64,000 nucleotides of DNA from Hymenobacter rubripertinctus (GCF_003583925.1 NZ_QYCN01000001.1:62001-126000); one strand, 5' to 3'. Counted from the stretch's first letter, positions 26,797-36,334 are shown. Notes: a model not told the origin generated them from the sequence alone. Numbers and translations are program-made.

Positions 26797-29097
26797 TTAG
26801 AAAAATACGCTGACGTTGAGCTTGGCGTAAAACGGCGTGCCCGGCGTGAAGTGCAGCTCATCCACGGAAGTGCCCAGCGGCTCGGAACGCAGGCGGGTTT
26901 CGGTGGCGAACTGGGCCTGGTTCCACTCCACGTTGAGCAGGTTTTCGGCTGTGGCCCCCACCTGGAAACGCTTGGTGGTGTAGTTAACCACAGCGTCGAG
27001 CAGGAAATAGCCCCGAGCCGTGATGCTGCCCTCGTCGTTGGCAGGCCGGTCGTCGATGTAGCGGTAGCGCAGGCTGGTGTTGAACCCTTTGGGAGCCTTA
27101 TAAGTGAGGCCGGCCACACTAGTCAGGCTGGGAGCCAGTGGAATAAAGTTGGCACCTTCGGGGGCATCCACCTGCCGGCCGCGGTTGAAATTCACGTCCA
27201 GATCGGTAAAAAGGCGGGTGGTCACCTGGTAGCGGGCGGCCAGGTCGAGGCCGAAGCGGCGGGTAGGCCCGGTGCTTTCCGTAACGCCCTCGTCGCCGAT
27301 GTACACCAGTTCATCCTGCAGGTGCAGGGCCCAGGCGGCCACGTTCACCACCAGGCTGGGCACGGGCTTGAAGGTGCTGCCCGCCTCGTAGCCGATGGCC
27401 CGGGGCAGCACGTTGTCGCCGGCGGTGCCGCGCACTACGCCGCGCGCATCGTTGGAGTGAAACCCGAAGCCCGAGCGCACGAACAGCTGGGCAGTGGGGC
27501 GGAGCTGGTAGTAGAAGTTGAGCTTGGGCGACACCCGCGCCGCCGTGGCCCGGCCCGACACGGCATCTGTGGCATCGCGCTGGTCGCGGTAACGAAAGCG
27601 GAATACGTCGAGCCGGAGCGCGGCGTTCAGGGTCAGGCGCTCGGTCAGGGTTAGGGTTTCGTCGAGGTAGGCGTTGAAGTTCTGCTCGTTCACCCGCCCG
27701 CTGATGGTGGTGTCAGTCACCACGCGCCGCACGGCACTGAGCAAGGTTACGTCGGTGGCATCGATGCGCGTGCCCACCCCGAAGGTGGTGTGCAGCGAGC
27801 GGCTGCCAAGCTGGGTGTCGCGGTCGTAAGTACCAGTGTAGCCGTAAATGTTGCGGTGGTCAGTCTGGTAGATTTCGTCGCCGTTTTCGGGATTGTTGAG
27901 AAAAAAAGTGAAGTTGGAGTACAGCCCGAAGTTGTAGCGCGAGTAGTACGCCTGCTGGCGCAGCACGGCGTCGCCGGGCAGAGCTGTGGTCAGGATAGCC
28001 GAGGAATTGGTGCGGTTGGTGCGGCCGCCCTCGCTGGGGTCGATGCTGCCGAAGCGGGAAATAATGCCCTGCTCCACGCCCCGCTCAGGTATCTGACCGC
28101 TGGCGTTCCAGTTGGAGCTGAAGTGCGAGCCCAGCAGCGTAAGCGAGGTCTTGTCGGAGAGCTGCCCCGTATATTTGGCCAGCCCGTTGAAGCGCTTGAA
28201 GTTCTGGGGCTGGTCGAAGTAGGCGTTGGTGTACAGGTACTCGGCCGCCACGTAGGCGCTTGCCAACTTCTTGGAAAACAAGTGACGCTTGTCGTTGCCG
28301 AGCAAATCCAGCATCACCAACCCGCGGTAGGTATCAAACTGACCCACTTCCACTTTCACCTGGCTTTTATCGAGACGGGTTTTGGTCAGAAATTCGCCGG
28401 CGCCGGCCGTGGCAAAGTCGCCAAACCGGGCCGTATACGGGCCTTTGTATACTTTCAGCTGCTCCACCGTTTCGGGGATAACGAAGTGGAAGTCGGCGTA
28501 ACCCTGGCCATGGCCGTGGCTCACCATGTTCACCGGCAGCCCGTCGATGCTCACGGCGAAGTCGGTGCCGTGGTCCACGTCGAAACCGCGCAGAAAAATC
28601 TGCTCGGCTTTGCCGCCGCCCGCGTGTTGGGCAATAAACAGGCCTGGTACCAACCGCAGCAGATCCTGGGCCGAGTTCACGGGCCGCAGCAGCTTGTCGA
28701 TGTGGCTGATGGCGGCCAGGCTCTGGTTGGGGTCGCGGGGCTGGTTCACAGTCACCTCGCTCAGATTGAGTGCCATTGTGGGCAGGGCCAGGGCCACGGA
28801 GCGGTTTTCGCCCGCGGCCAGGGTCAGCGGCATCACTTGGCCCCGGTAGCCGAGCGCACTTACCCGCAGTGTGTAGGTGCCGGCCGCAATGCCGCCGAGC
28901 CGGAAATTCCCCAGCGCATCGGTGGCCGTGCCGCCGGGCTGGCCCTCCAAGCCTACGCTCACGCCCACTAGGGGCTGGCCCGAGAGCGAATCGGCCACGG
29001 TGCCGCGCAACACAGCGCTGTTCTGGGCCTGGGCTTCGAGCCCAAACCCACACGCGGCCAGCATAAAGCCGGTCGCAATCCAATAAAAAAGGCGCAT
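26797..29097 (-). CDS. TonB-dependent outer-membrane receptor with carboxypeptidase-regulatory-like domain
   Basis: 766 residues from the ATG at 29097; the frame is open to 29169, but the signal peptide MRLFYWIATGFMLAACGF then sits at the N-terminus. Residues about 27-110 form a CarboxypepD_reg-like beta-sandwich (VLRGTVADSLSGQPLVGVSV), residues about 115-235 form the plug, and the rest is a 22-strand-type barrel ending FYAKLNVSVFF with a terminal aromatic. The plug has His/Asp-rich segments, GFDVDHGTDF (171-180) and SHGHGQGYADFHF (193-205), compatible with metal binding. Substrates of such receptors are bound outside and imported with TonB energy. It lies downstream of a DUF4331/TPR/HupE cluster; a metal or metal-chelate substrate is inferred. 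Confidence 0.88.
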   Translation of the reverse strand: MRLFYWIATGFMLAACGFGLEAQAQNSAVLRGTVADSLSGQPLVGVSVGLEGQPGGTATDALGNFRLGGIAAGTYTLRVSALGYRGQVMPLTLAAGENRSVALALPTMALNLSEVTVNQPRDPNQSLAAISHIDKLLRPVNSAQDLLRLVPGLFIAQHAGGGKAEQIFLRGFDVDHGTDFAVSIDGLPVNMVSHGHGQGYADFHFVIPETVEQLKVYKGPYTARFGDFATAGAGEFLTKTRLDKSQVKVEVGQFDTYRGLVMLDLLGNDKRHLFSKKLASAYVAAEYLYTNAYFDQPQNFKRFNGLAKYTGQLSDKTSLTLLGSHFSSNWNASGQIPERGVEQGIISRFGSIDPSEGGRTNRTNSSAILTTALPGDAVLRQQAYYSRYNFGLYSNFTFFLNNPENGDEIYQTDHRNIYGYTGTYDRDTQLGSRSLHTTFGVGTRIDATDVTLLSAVRRVVTDTTISGRVNEQNFNAYLDETLTLTERLTLNAALRLDVFRFRYRDQRDATDAVSGRATAARVSPKLNFYYQLRPTAQLFVRSGFGFHSNDARGVVRGTAGDNVLPRAIGYEAGSTFKPVPSLVVNVAAWALHLQDELVYIGDEGVTESTGPTRRFGLDLAARYQVTTRLFTDLDVNFNRGRQVDAPEGANFIPLAPSLTSVAGLTYKAPKGFNTSLRYRYIDDRPANDEGSITARGYFLLDAVVNYTTKRFQVGATAENLLNVEWNQAQFATETRLRSEPLGTSVDELHFTPGTPFYAKLNVSVFF

Positions 29098-29216
29098 AGG
29101 TGCAGCCACAAGGCGACGCGCTGCCCACTGGCAGCACGTCTGAGTCAGAAGATAAATTGACGACGGCACACACTCATAGCACGGCCTTCAGAGCCCTTAA
29201 TGAACTCCGTTACAAT

Positions 29217-29603
29217 TTATCCGCGACGGGGCGGCTGCTTGGGTACTGGCCGGATACCGGCGGGCACGGCCGGCGTGGCGGCCAATTGGTATACTAAAAA
29301 CTGCCGGAACCGCACCGTTTGCAAACGGTGCGGTTCCGGCAGGCAGTGCAAATCGATACTCTTGAACGAAGCCAGCAACTGGGCCGGCGTGCAATGTTTG
29401 GGTTGCGCCTGTACCGCCGACTGGTCGCCGTTGCAGGTTCCAAAGCAGTCGAGGCGCAGGTAGTTCTCGTGCTGGCAGGCGGCGCTGTGCACGTATGGAT
29501 GCGCGGCCGTGGGCCCTGCTGGCTCCGGCCGCCCCACTAGGCCCGCGCCCAGCCCGCCCAAGTAGGGCAGCAAGAGCAGCAGCAGGAGTAAGTGGCGGAG
29601 CAT
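29217..29603 (-). CDS. Small secreted Cys/His-containing protein of unknown function
   Basis: 128 residues. A signal peptide (MLRHLLLLLLLLPYLGGLGA) leads to a short mature region with five cysteines (43, 53, 57, 71, 87) and several histidines: HSAACQHENYLRLDCFGTC near 39 and KHCTPAQLLASFKSIDLHC near 69. The C-x9-C-x3-C spacing recalls small Cys-rich proteins found beside metal-related TonB receptors in Bacteroidota, but I cannot name the family. A perfect terminator hairpin (29296-29342) falls inside the last third of the frame, so the true C-terminus may be near residue 88 if a frameshift is present. Confidence 0.55.
   Translation of the reverse strand: MLRHLLLLLLLLPYLGGLGAGLVGRPEPAGPTAAHPYVHSAACQHENYLRLDCFGTCNGDQSAVQAQPKHCTPAQLLASFKSIDLHCLPEPHRLQTVRFRQFLVYQLAATPAVPAGIRPVPKQPPRRG
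29296..29342 (-). terminator. Terminator: 42-bp perfect palindrome with T run
   Basis: 29301-29342 is a loopless perfect palindrome (arm CTGCCGGAACCGCACCGTTTG and its complement in minimal form). On the minus strand it is followed by TTTTT (29300-29296). It is therefore a textbook terminator for the HupE-side genes, although an open frame crosses it. Confidence 0.8.
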
Positions 29604-29678
29604 CGCGGTAGCGGTAGGTAATTGTTCATTGTCAGGAAAAGGAACGTCGTGCTTCGTTGCGCTCTACTTGACATTTCT

Positions 29679-30356
29679 TCAACTCAGCCGTTCAAACGTC
29701 CAGTAGGCAGCCATCAGGCCGATGGCCACGGAGGCGGGCACCAGTACCCGGCGCTTATACCAGGGCTTATCGGCGGCCCAACGACCGATGAGCAGCCAGG
29801 CCAGCAGAATCACCGAAATCTGGCCCAGCTCCACCCCGACGTTGAAGGCCACTAAGGACTCAACAAACATGTTGCGCGGCAACCCCAGGCTGGTCAGAGC
29901 CCCGGCAAAGCCCAAGCCGTGGAGCAGTCCGAAAGCAAACACCACCACAATACGCCACGGGTTGAGCCTGGCCACCACGATGTTCTCGATGGCCACGAAC
30001 AGAATCGACAGCGCAATGAGCGGCTCCACTAGGCTGGCCGGCGGCGACACGAAGCCGTACATGGCCAGCCCCAGCGTGATGGAATGGGCCACCGTGAAAG
30101 CCGTAGCCTGCCAGAGTACCGGTTTAAGGCGCGGCTCCAGCAGATATAAACTCAGCACGAACAACACATGGTCGATGCCCAGGGGCAGGATGTGAGTGTA
30201 GCCGAGCTGGAGGTAGGTAAAGAAAACGTCGGTCCGCGAAAGCTTGCTCAGGTCGGCGTCGAGGACGTGCGCGCCGGCCAGCCCCGGCAGCAACAGCAGC
30301 AGGGCGGCGGGCAACAGGTAGCGCGGGAAGCGGGCGGAACGCATCAGCGGGAACAT
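29679..30356 (-). CDS. HupE/UreJ-family membrane protein (putative metal permease)
   Basis: 225 residues with about seven membrane segments after an N-terminal signal-like helix (LLPAALLLLLPGLAGAH). Diagnostic motifs are GYTHILPLGIDHVLFVLSL with His55, Asp62 and His63, FTVAHSITLGLA with His91, FGLLHGLGFA and FNVGVELGQISVI. These match the HupE/UreJ type 2 group. Characterised HupE relatives carry nickel or cobalt across the inner membrane; the metal here is unknown. The TPR gene stops 15 bases upstream, so these two are almost certainly cotranscribed. The small Cys-rich gene follows after 75 bases. Confidence 0.85.
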   Translation of the reverse strand: MFPLMRSARFPRYLLPAALLLLLPGLAGAHVLDADLSKLSRTDVFFTYLQLGYTHILPLGIDHVLFVLSLYLLEPRLKPVLWQATAFTVAHSITLGLAMYGFVSPPASLVEPLIALSILFVAIENIVVARLNPWRIVVVFAFGLLHGLGFAGALTSLGLPRNMFVESLVAFNVGVELGQISVILLAWLLIGRWAADKPWYKRRVLVPASVAIGLMAAYWTFERLS

Positions 30357-30371
30357 GAGCGGTCGGCCCGG

Positions 30372-31697
30372 CTAGCGGGCGGCCAGCAGCTTGCGGCCTT
30401 CGTCGGCGAGGTCGAGCGAGAGGTAGGGGTTGATGGCCAGCGCCTCCTTGATGAGGGCCTGGCCTTCGGTAGCCTGCCCGTTACGGGAGGCAATCAGCCC
30501 GGCCCGGCACAGTAGCACGGGGCTTTTGGAGTTGGTGCGGCGGGCCGCTTTCATATAGGTAGCAGCTTTCGGAAACTCGCCGCGTTTGTAATGAACCCAG
30601 GCCATGGTTTCATTCACGTCGATGTTGTCCGGGCGCCGGTCGTATTCAATTTTAGCGTGCGCAAGGGCTTTGTCCAATTCTCCGGTTTTGAGGTAGGCAT
30701 AGGCCAGCTCCCGGTCGGCGTAGTGGCCCATGGCCTCGTTGTTGTCGGCCTCATCGGCGGCCGAAGCCAGCATATCGATGGCCTCGCGGGCCATCTTCTT
30801 CGATTCGGCGGGCTGGTTGTTCTGGTGGTAAAGGTCAGTCAGCTCATCGGCGAAGGCGTAATCCTTCACCGTGCTGCGCGCTTGCTTCAAGTAGTTGATG
30901 GCCGCCGGGTAGTTCTGGCGGGCCTGCTCAACGCGGCCCAGACCGGCCATGGCATAGGCGTAGTGCGGGCGGGCAGCCAGGGCCATGCGGTAAGTTTGTT
31001 CGGCCTGGTTCAGGTTGCCGTTCGTCTCGTAGAGGTGGCCCAGCATCACGCGGGCCCATTCGGTTTGTTCCAGGCCAGTGTAGCCGGCCTGCACGGCCAT
31101 CTGCATAGCCTCAATGGCCCCGGGCAGGTCGCCGTGAATTTCGCGCAGGTACGAAACCCGCGAGTACGAACGCAGATCGGGGCGGACCAGGTTCATTTTA
31201 TCGGCCATCCGCACGGCTTCGGCGTAGCGGCCCAGCTCCACGTTGGCGTCGCAGAGCAACCCATACACGAAGGCATTCTGGGAGTTCACGCTCACCGCTT
31301 TTTCGGCCACCGCCAGCCCTTCCGAGAAGTGGTGCTGGGTCAGGCTGAGGGAAGCTTTGCAGCACAAGGCCTCAAAGTTTTCGGGCTCTGCCCGCAGGGC
31401 CTCATCCAGCAGCTGCATGGCGGCCGTATCGTAGTACGGATGGTCGCCGGTTACGCGGGCTTCCTGCATATAGGCTTCGGCCAGCAGCACTTTCGACTTC
31501 ACATCGTCGGGCTTGGCGCGCAGCTTGGCCAGCAGGCCCTGAATGGCCGCTTTGGTGTTGAGCCATTCGCCGCCCACTGCCAGGTCGCCATGGCGGTCCT
31601 TGAGCGTGGGGACGGGTTCGGGCTTTTGGGTCAGGAAAATAGCAGCCCCAGCGGCCAGAAACAGCGTAATCAGGAGTGGGTAGAGGTATTTTCTCAC
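30372..31697 (-). CDS. TPR-repeat protein, membrane-anchored or periplasmic
   Basis: 441 residues. One N-terminal hydrophobic helix (YLYPLLITLFLAAGAAIFL) is followed by an array of roughly ten tetratricopeptide repeats from about residue 60 to 435, for example KSKVLLAEAYMQEARVTGDH, YAYAMAGLGRVEQARQNYPA and DVNETMAWVHYKRGEFPKAA. No enzyme motif is seen. TPR arrays build protein-binding surfaces; the partner is likely encoded in the same locus. It lies 177 bases after the DUF4331 gene and 15 bases before hupE on the same strand. Confidence 0.83.
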   Translation of the reverse strand: MRKYLYPLLITLFLAAGAAIFLTQKPEPVPTLKDRHGDLAVGGEWLNTKAAIQGLLAKLRAKPDDVKSKVLLAEAYMQEARVTGDHPYYDTAAMQLLDEALRAEPENFEALCCKASLSLTQHHFSEGLAVAEKAVSVNSQNAFVYGLLCDANVELGRYAEAVRMADKMNLVRPDLRSYSRVSYLREIHGDLPGAIEAMQMAVQAGYTGLEQTEWARVMLGHLYETNGNLNQAEQTYRMALAARPHYAYAMAGLGRVEQARQNYPAAINYLKQARSTVKDYAFADELTDLYHQNNQPAESKKMAREAIDMLASAADEADNNEAMGHYADRELAYAYLKTGELDKALAHAKIEYDRRPDNIDVNETMAWVHYKRGEFPKAATYMKAARRTNSKSPVLLCRAGLIASRNGQATEGQALIKEALAINPYLSLDLADEGRKLLAAR

Positions 31698-31819
31698 GTG
31701 GTCGATTTAGGAGATTGAAGGCGGTAGTCAGCCAGGAAGGGAACCGACCGGCCGGCCAGTTCCCTTCGTCACTGTTGACAAGATAGCCGAACTCACCTAG
31801 GGCTCGACTATCTGCCCGT

Positions 31820-31862
31820 CATCAACCGGCCAACTCACCCTAGGTGAATGAGCCGGTTGATT
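31820..31862. repeat. Stem-loop after the DUF4331 gene
   Basis: An outer stem ATCAACCGGC/GCCGGTTGAT and an inner TCACC-CTA-GGTGA form a double hairpin just past the DUF4331 stop codon (31875). A CTCACCTAGGG word also occurs at about 31793. There is no T run. It could be an attenuating structure between the first two genes of the locus. Confidence 0.5.
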
Positions 31863-31874
31863 CTGTTCGGGCGG

Positions 31875-33986
31875 TTAGCGGTTATGCACCAGCTTCATGG
31901 ACTGCAACACGGTGCTGCCCGTAGCAATGGTCAGCACGTACGTGCCAGCCGCTACTTGCGCACCGGGCTTCCAGGCCAGGTCATAAGCACCGGGCTTGTG
32001 CAGCTTACCGCTCATGAGCGTAGCCACGCGGCGGCCCGTCAGGTCGCTCACGAACATGGTGAGGGCCGTGCGTTCGGCCACTTCATATTTCACGGTGGTC
32101 ATTTCCGTGAAGGGATTCGGGTAGTTCTGCGCGGCGGCTACTACCGACGGCTTCAGGCCCAACCCAGCGGCTCCGCGCTGCGAAGTAACAGTGGTCTGGG
32201 CTTTGGTACCGCTCCAGGGCGTCTGAACGTACGGGAAGCCAGCCCGGAAGGTGGTATCGTTTTTCTCGATCCCAACAGTGAAGCCCAGGGCACCGGCCAG
32301 GCCGGGCGTGTTAGCTTCGTAGGGCAGGCCAATGGCCGCCAGCACGATGCCACCCACGGCTTGCAGTTCGATGCGGGTCACGTCATCCTCCAGACGGCGG
32401 CCGTTGGGGAAGCCGTCCATGTTCGGAATGGCTTGCAGCGTAGCCGTGGTATTGTAACGAGCATCCGTCAGACCCAATACGGCGGCGGCCAGCAGCCCTT
32501 CCGAGCTGAAGTCGGCCGAGTTACGGGGCGTCGTTGGCACGGCCATGTTGAGGCGCAGCATGTCGCCACCTACTCCGGCAGCGGCACCGACGTTGTCGAT
32601 CAGGGGCAGGAAGTTGTTGATGAACGGCTTACCAGCGGCCAGCGGGTTGTTGGCAGGCTTGCCCGTAGCCAACTGGTAGGGAGCCACGTTCGGCACACCA
32701 GTATGGAAAATCGGCAGGATGTCTACCGAGCGGGGCTTGCCCGTACGCAGCAGGTATTCGCCGTAACCACCATCAGCTACCCGGGCGAAGGCCGTACCAG
32801 CCGTGCCGGCAGCACCCAGCAGGGTCGAAACCCCGTTCTTGCCATTCGCGAAGTCGAACGCGCCCAGCGAATTGCGCTGAATGCGCAGCGGTGCCAAGCC
32901 AGGTACAACGCCGCCGAAGTAGCCCGTGCCTTCGGCCATGTACAGGCCTAGCTCGGGGTTCGACATGTATTCCTCCGTCGAGACGACTTCGGTATAAGGA
33001 GTGGCCGCGTTCCAGGCATCCTTGGCTCCGATGGGCTGGATTACCTCGTTGGTCAGGGGCATCCCCAGACGCGACACCTGCACCCAGGTACCCGAATGGG
33101 TTTGGGTACCGTCCGTGTTCAGGGTCCGCACGGCGGGGCGGCTGGCCGAGGCCCACACGCCAATCACGTAGTCACCGTCCAGAATGTTGGCGGCCTGCGC
33201 CCCGGTTTTGCCATCCTTCTGGAGTTTGGCAATCGGAATCTGCAAGGCGATGGTATGAGTGTTCTTCCGGGCCAGCCCGTCGCGGGCAGCCGCTGCACGA
33301 ATGCCCCCCAGGTCGAAGATGCCTCCCAGGTCAGTGAAGAACGGGTCATCTACCGGACCGCAAAACACTTTGATGTCGCTGTCGATGGTGGCGATGGCCC
33401 CCGTCATCAGGCTCTCGTAGCTGGAAGCGCCCAGACCGGCCGCACCCCGGATGGAGCGGGGACCGATGTTGGGTGGCGGCACTACGCCGGAACTCGTGAG
33501 GGTGGTGAAAGCCGCGCCGTTTATGCTCCGCTCCAGCTTGTAGGTAGCCTTCAGGTTTTGCTTGGGACCAGCCCCGGCGTTACGGATGTTGAAGAATGTG
33601 GTCGGATCCTCATTCACCCGGGTAAAGGTGAAACGGAAGGTGATGTCGTCGGCGTTAACGCGCTTTTCGTCGCCGGGCTTGGCACCCGAGTTCTTGATGT
33701 GAATCTCGTAGCGTACATTCTCACCGAACGTGTTGTAGTTGGGGCCGCCCTGGGGCAACTCCAACGGAATGTAGTTGGCGATGATGTTGACCATCTCCGC
33801 GTTTACCGGGTCGCGGAAGGCGTACAGGTCGGTGTTGTCGGCCAACGGGTCGTCGGCAATCAGCGGAGCTTCGCGGTGGCTGGAAGCTTCCAGGGGGGCA
33901 TGTTGTCCACTCCAGGCCAGCAGGCCAGCTACCGTAGTAGCGGCCAGGGCGATTGGGAGAATGGGACGCGTAAGCATTTTCTTCAT
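31875..33986 (-). CDS. DUF4331 family protein with T9SS sorting domain
   Basis: 703 residues. The signal peptide (MKKMLTRPILPIALAATTVA) is followed by the hallmark start of DUF4331 proteins, ASSHREAPLIADDPLADNTD and LYAFRDP, which is rich in possible metal ligands (His, Asp). The body (about 35-610) is the DUF4331 domain, function unknown. Residues from about 615 form a T9SS sorting domain (NYPNPFTEMTTVKYEVAE, VSDLTGRRVATLM, AGTYVLTIATG). It should be exported and anchored on or released from the cell surface. It is the first gene of the TPR/hupE/TonB-receptor locus, so surface capture of the substrate is a reasonable guess. Confidence 0.85.
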   Translation of the reverse strand: MKKMLTRPILPIALAATTVAGLLAWSGQHAPLEASSHREAPLIADDPLADNTDLYAFRDPVNAEMVNIIANYIPLELPQGGPNYNTFGENVRYEIHIKNSGAKPGDEKRVNADDITFRFTFTRVNEDPTTFFNIRNAGAGPKQNLKATYKLERSINGAAFTTLTSSGVVPPPNIGPRSIRGAAGLGASSYESLMTGAIATIDSDIKVFCGPVDDPFFTDLGGIFDLGGIRAAAARDGLARKNTHTIALQIPIAKLQKDGKTGAQAANILDGDYVIGVWASASRPAVRTLNTDGTQTHSGTWVQVSRLGMPLTNEVIQPIGAKDAWNAATPYTEVVSTEEYMSNPELGLYMAEGTGYFGGVVPGLAPLRIQRNSLGAFDFANGKNGVSTLLGAAGTAGTAFARVADGGYGEYLLRTGKPRSVDILPIFHTGVPNVAPYQLATGKPANNPLAAGKPFINNFLPLIDNVGAAAGVGGDMLRLNMAVPTTPRNSADFSSEGLLAAAVLGLTDARYNTTATLQAIPNMDGFPNGRRLEDDVTRIELQAVGGIVLAAIGLPYEANTPGLAGALGFTVGIEKNDTTFRAGFPYVQTPWSGTKAQTTVTSQRGAAGLGLKPSVVAAAQNYPNPFTEMTTVKYEVAERTALTMFVSDLTGRRVATLMSGKLHKPGAYDLAWKPGAQVAAGTYVLTIATGSTVLQSMKLVHNR

Positions 33987-34297
33987 GATACAAATAGTTG
34001 GAAAGGGTGAAAAAATCTACCCTTAAAGGGCAGCAAAACCATTGAGCGCCCGGAAGCGCCGAAAATACGGGCAGGAAAACGGTGTGGGAGGGACAGTCCT
34101 GCCGCCAGGTGGCAGGGGCTGCGTAGTAGATAAACGGCGGCCCGATTAACAGAGCTGCCGGTAGTAGAACAATATAGAAAAGCCTACGCAGGCACACTCA
34201 ACCATGGATTTAAATAGCCGGAATCCTGTACACCTTTTTTATGGGGCCGGAACTATTGATTTTTTTCATCCAACTGTACGCTTACTGCTGAGAGCCT

Positions 34298-34320
34298 GCC
34301 CGACGGATTGCCGGGCTTTT
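34298..34320 (+). terminator. Weak hairpin with T run upstream of hscA
   Basis: GCCCG (34298-34302) pairs with CGGGC (34312-34316) and is followed by TTTT. No plus-strand gene precedes it within the window's gene set, so it may insulate the hscA promoter from upstream transcription. Confidence 0.35.
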
Positions 34321-34326
34321 GTTGCG

Positions 34327-34334
34327 TAATTTTG
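34327..34334 (+). promoter_or_regulatory. -7 box for hscA
   Basis: TAATTTTG is an exact TAnnTTTG match. A TTG at 34308-34310 could be the -33 element at slightly short spacing. The predicted leader is about 85 bases. Confidence 0.45.
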
Positions 34335-34422
34335 GGCCTTTCGCGCGGGCAACTGGTTATAGCCACCACGCCCCCTCACTTCGCACGCCCTTCAGGCGGG
34401 TTCCGGCCCGCTCTCCCCGCAT

Positions 34423-36285
34423 ATGGCCAAAGTCGCAATCAACCTTTCCACCGGTAGCATTCAGCAGGAAGAAATCATCGTCGGCATCGACTTGGGCACG
34501 ACCAATTCGCTGGTTGCTTACATCCATCCCGAAAACCGCCAGCCATTGGCCATCAACGACCAGGGCCGGGGCACCATTGTGCCGTCGGTGGTGCACTTTC
34601 CGGGTGGGGGCAATGCGCCGCTGGTAGGCAACGAGGCCAAGGGATACCTGCTCACCGATCCGCAGAACACGATTTATTCGGTCAAGCGCCTGCTGGGCAA
34701 GAGCTACCAGGACGTGAACCAGCACGCCGGCGACCTGGGCTATAAGGTGATTGACGACAACTCGGAAGGCATGGTCCGGATCCGGGTGGGCGAGCAGTTT
34801 TACTCTCCCATCGAGCTGTCGGCCGAAATTCTCAAGGAGCTCCGCCAGCGGGCCGAGCACGCCCTGAAAACGCCCGTCAACAAGGCCGTGATTACGGTGC
34901 CGGCCTACTTTAACGACTCCCAGCGCCAGGCCACCCGCGACGCCGGCCGCCTGGCGGGCCTGGAAGTGCTGCGCATCGTGAACGAGCCCACGGCGGCGGC
35001 CCTGGCCTACGGCATCGGCCTCAACCCCGACGAGGAAAAAACGGTGGCCGTGTATGACCTCGGTGGCGGCACCTTCGACGTGAGTATCCTGCGCCTGCAC
35101 CAGGGCATTTTTGAGGTTCTGAGCACCAACGGCGACACGTACCTGGGCGGCGACGACCTCGACCGGCTGGTGGCGGAGCACTGGACCGCCCAGCACAACC
35201 TCACGGACCAAATCACCGACAACGGCCCGCTGCGCCAGGAGCTGCGCCTGCTGGCCGAATCGGCCAAGCGCTACCTGAGCCAGCACGACGACTTCGCCGG
35301 CAACCTTGGCGACGACGTGGTGGTGCGCCTCAGCCGCAGCGAGTTTGAGAATCTGGTGCGGCCGCTGGTGGAGCGCACCATCGGCTCCTGCCGCCGCGCC
35401 CTGGCCGATGCCGGCCTCACGGCCGATCAGCTCGATGCGGTGCTGCTGGTGGGTGGCTCCACCCGCGTACCACTGGTGCACGAGTCGGTATCGGCGTTCT
35501 TCGGCCAGCCAGCCAACAACTCTCTCAACCCCGACGAAGTGGTGGCCCTGGGTGCGGCTATTCAGGCCGATATTCTGGCCGGCAACCGCCGCGACGTGCT
35601 ACTGCTCGATGTGACGCCGCTCACGCTGGGCATCGAAACGCTGGGTGGCCTCATGGACCCCATCATCCCGCGCAACTCCAAAATCCCGACCAAGGCCGGC
35701 CGCCAGTACACCACCAGCGTGGACGGGCAGGTGAACCTGAAGATTTCGGTGTACCAGGGCGAGCGGGATGTGGTGAAGGAAAACCGCAAGCTGGCCGAGT
35801 TTGATTTGCGCGGCATCCCGGCCATGCCCGCCGGCCTGCCCAAAGTCGATGTCAACTTCCTACTCAACGCCGACGGCATTCTGAAAGTGGAAGCCGTTGA
35901 GCTGCGCTCAAATACGCGCCAGGAGGTGGAAATCAAGCCCCAGTACGGCCTCACCGACGAGCAGGTGGAGCAGATGCTCATGGACTCGCTCACCCACGCC
36001 CGCGAAGACGTGGCCGCCCGCATGGTAATTGAGGCCCGCACCGTGGCCGAGCAGCTGCTCTACCAGGTGGAGCGGTTCGTGGCCAAGAACGGCCAGCACC
36101 TCACGCCCGACGAAACCGCCCAGACCCAGGCCGGCGTGGTGCAGTTGCGCGCCGCCCTCGAAACCCAGGAGAAGGACGTCATCCTCAAGGCCGTCGACGA
36201 GCTGGAAGAACTTACCCGCCCCTTCGCCGAGCGGGTCATGGATATTTCCATCAAGGAGGCCATGGCGGGGAAGAAGATTGAGTAG
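34423..36285 (+). CDS. hscA: Fe-S cluster assembly Hsp70-type chaperone HscA
   Basis: 620 residues, close to HscA length (about 616) rather than DnaK (about 640). The N-terminal leader [20 protein letters not shown] precedes the ATPase phosphate loop [16 protein letters not shown]. Other Hsp70 motifs are [37 protein letters not shown] and [13 protein letters not shown]. HscA-like features are [30 protein letters not shown] and [14 protein letters not shown]. HscA helps move Fe-S clusters from the scaffold IscU to targets. The usual partners (hscB, iscU) are not adjacent. It is a single unit with its own promoter box and terminator. Confidence 0.88.
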   Translation: MAKVAINLSTGSIQQEEIIVGIDLGTTNSLVAYIHPENRQPLAINDQGRGTIVPSVVHFPGGGNAPLVGNEAKGYLLTDPQNTIYSVKRLLGKSYQDVNQHAGDLGYKVIDDNSEGMVRIRVGEQFYSPIELSAEILKELRQRAEHALKTPVNKAVITVPAYFNDSQRQATRDAGRLAGLEVLRIVNEPTAAALAYGIGLNPDEEKTVAVYDLGGGTFDVSILRLHQGIFEVLSTNGDTYLGGDDLDRLVAEHWTAQHNLTDQITDNGPLRQELRLLAESAKRYLSQHDDFAGNLGDDVVVRLSRSEFENLVRPLVERTIGSCRRALADAGLTADQLDAVLLVGGSTRVPLVHESVSAFFGQPANNSLNPDEVVALGAAIQADILAGNRRDVLLLDVTPLTLGIETLGGLMDPIIPRNSKIPTKAGRQYTTSVDGQVNLKISVYQGERDVVKENRKLAEFDLRGIPAMPAGLPKVDVNFLLNADGILKVEAVELRSNTRQEVEIKPQYGLTDEQVEQMLMDSLTHAREDVAARMVIEARTVAEQLLYQVERFVAKNGQHLTPDETAQTQAGVVQLRAALETQEKDVILKAVDELEELTRPFAERVMDISIKEAMAGKKIE

Positions 36286-36334
36286 GTTTTTGGTGCTTGG
36301 TTGATGGTGCTTCGTGCTTAGGCAAGTTTGATGT

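Larger units (their letters stand above)
33987..34422. other. Divergent intergenic region between the DUF4331 gene and hscA
   Basis: This 436-base region, more A/T-rich than its surroundings, holds the hscA -7 box (34327-34334) and a weak terminator-like hairpin (34298-34320). No exact TAnnTTTG box was found for the DUF4331 gene. No gene is supported here. Confidence 0.45.

Noticed and set aside
34204..34329. 41-codon plus-strand frame before hscA
   Set aside because: Its end runs through a terminator-like hairpin and its stop codon overlaps the hscA -7 box. No motif is present.
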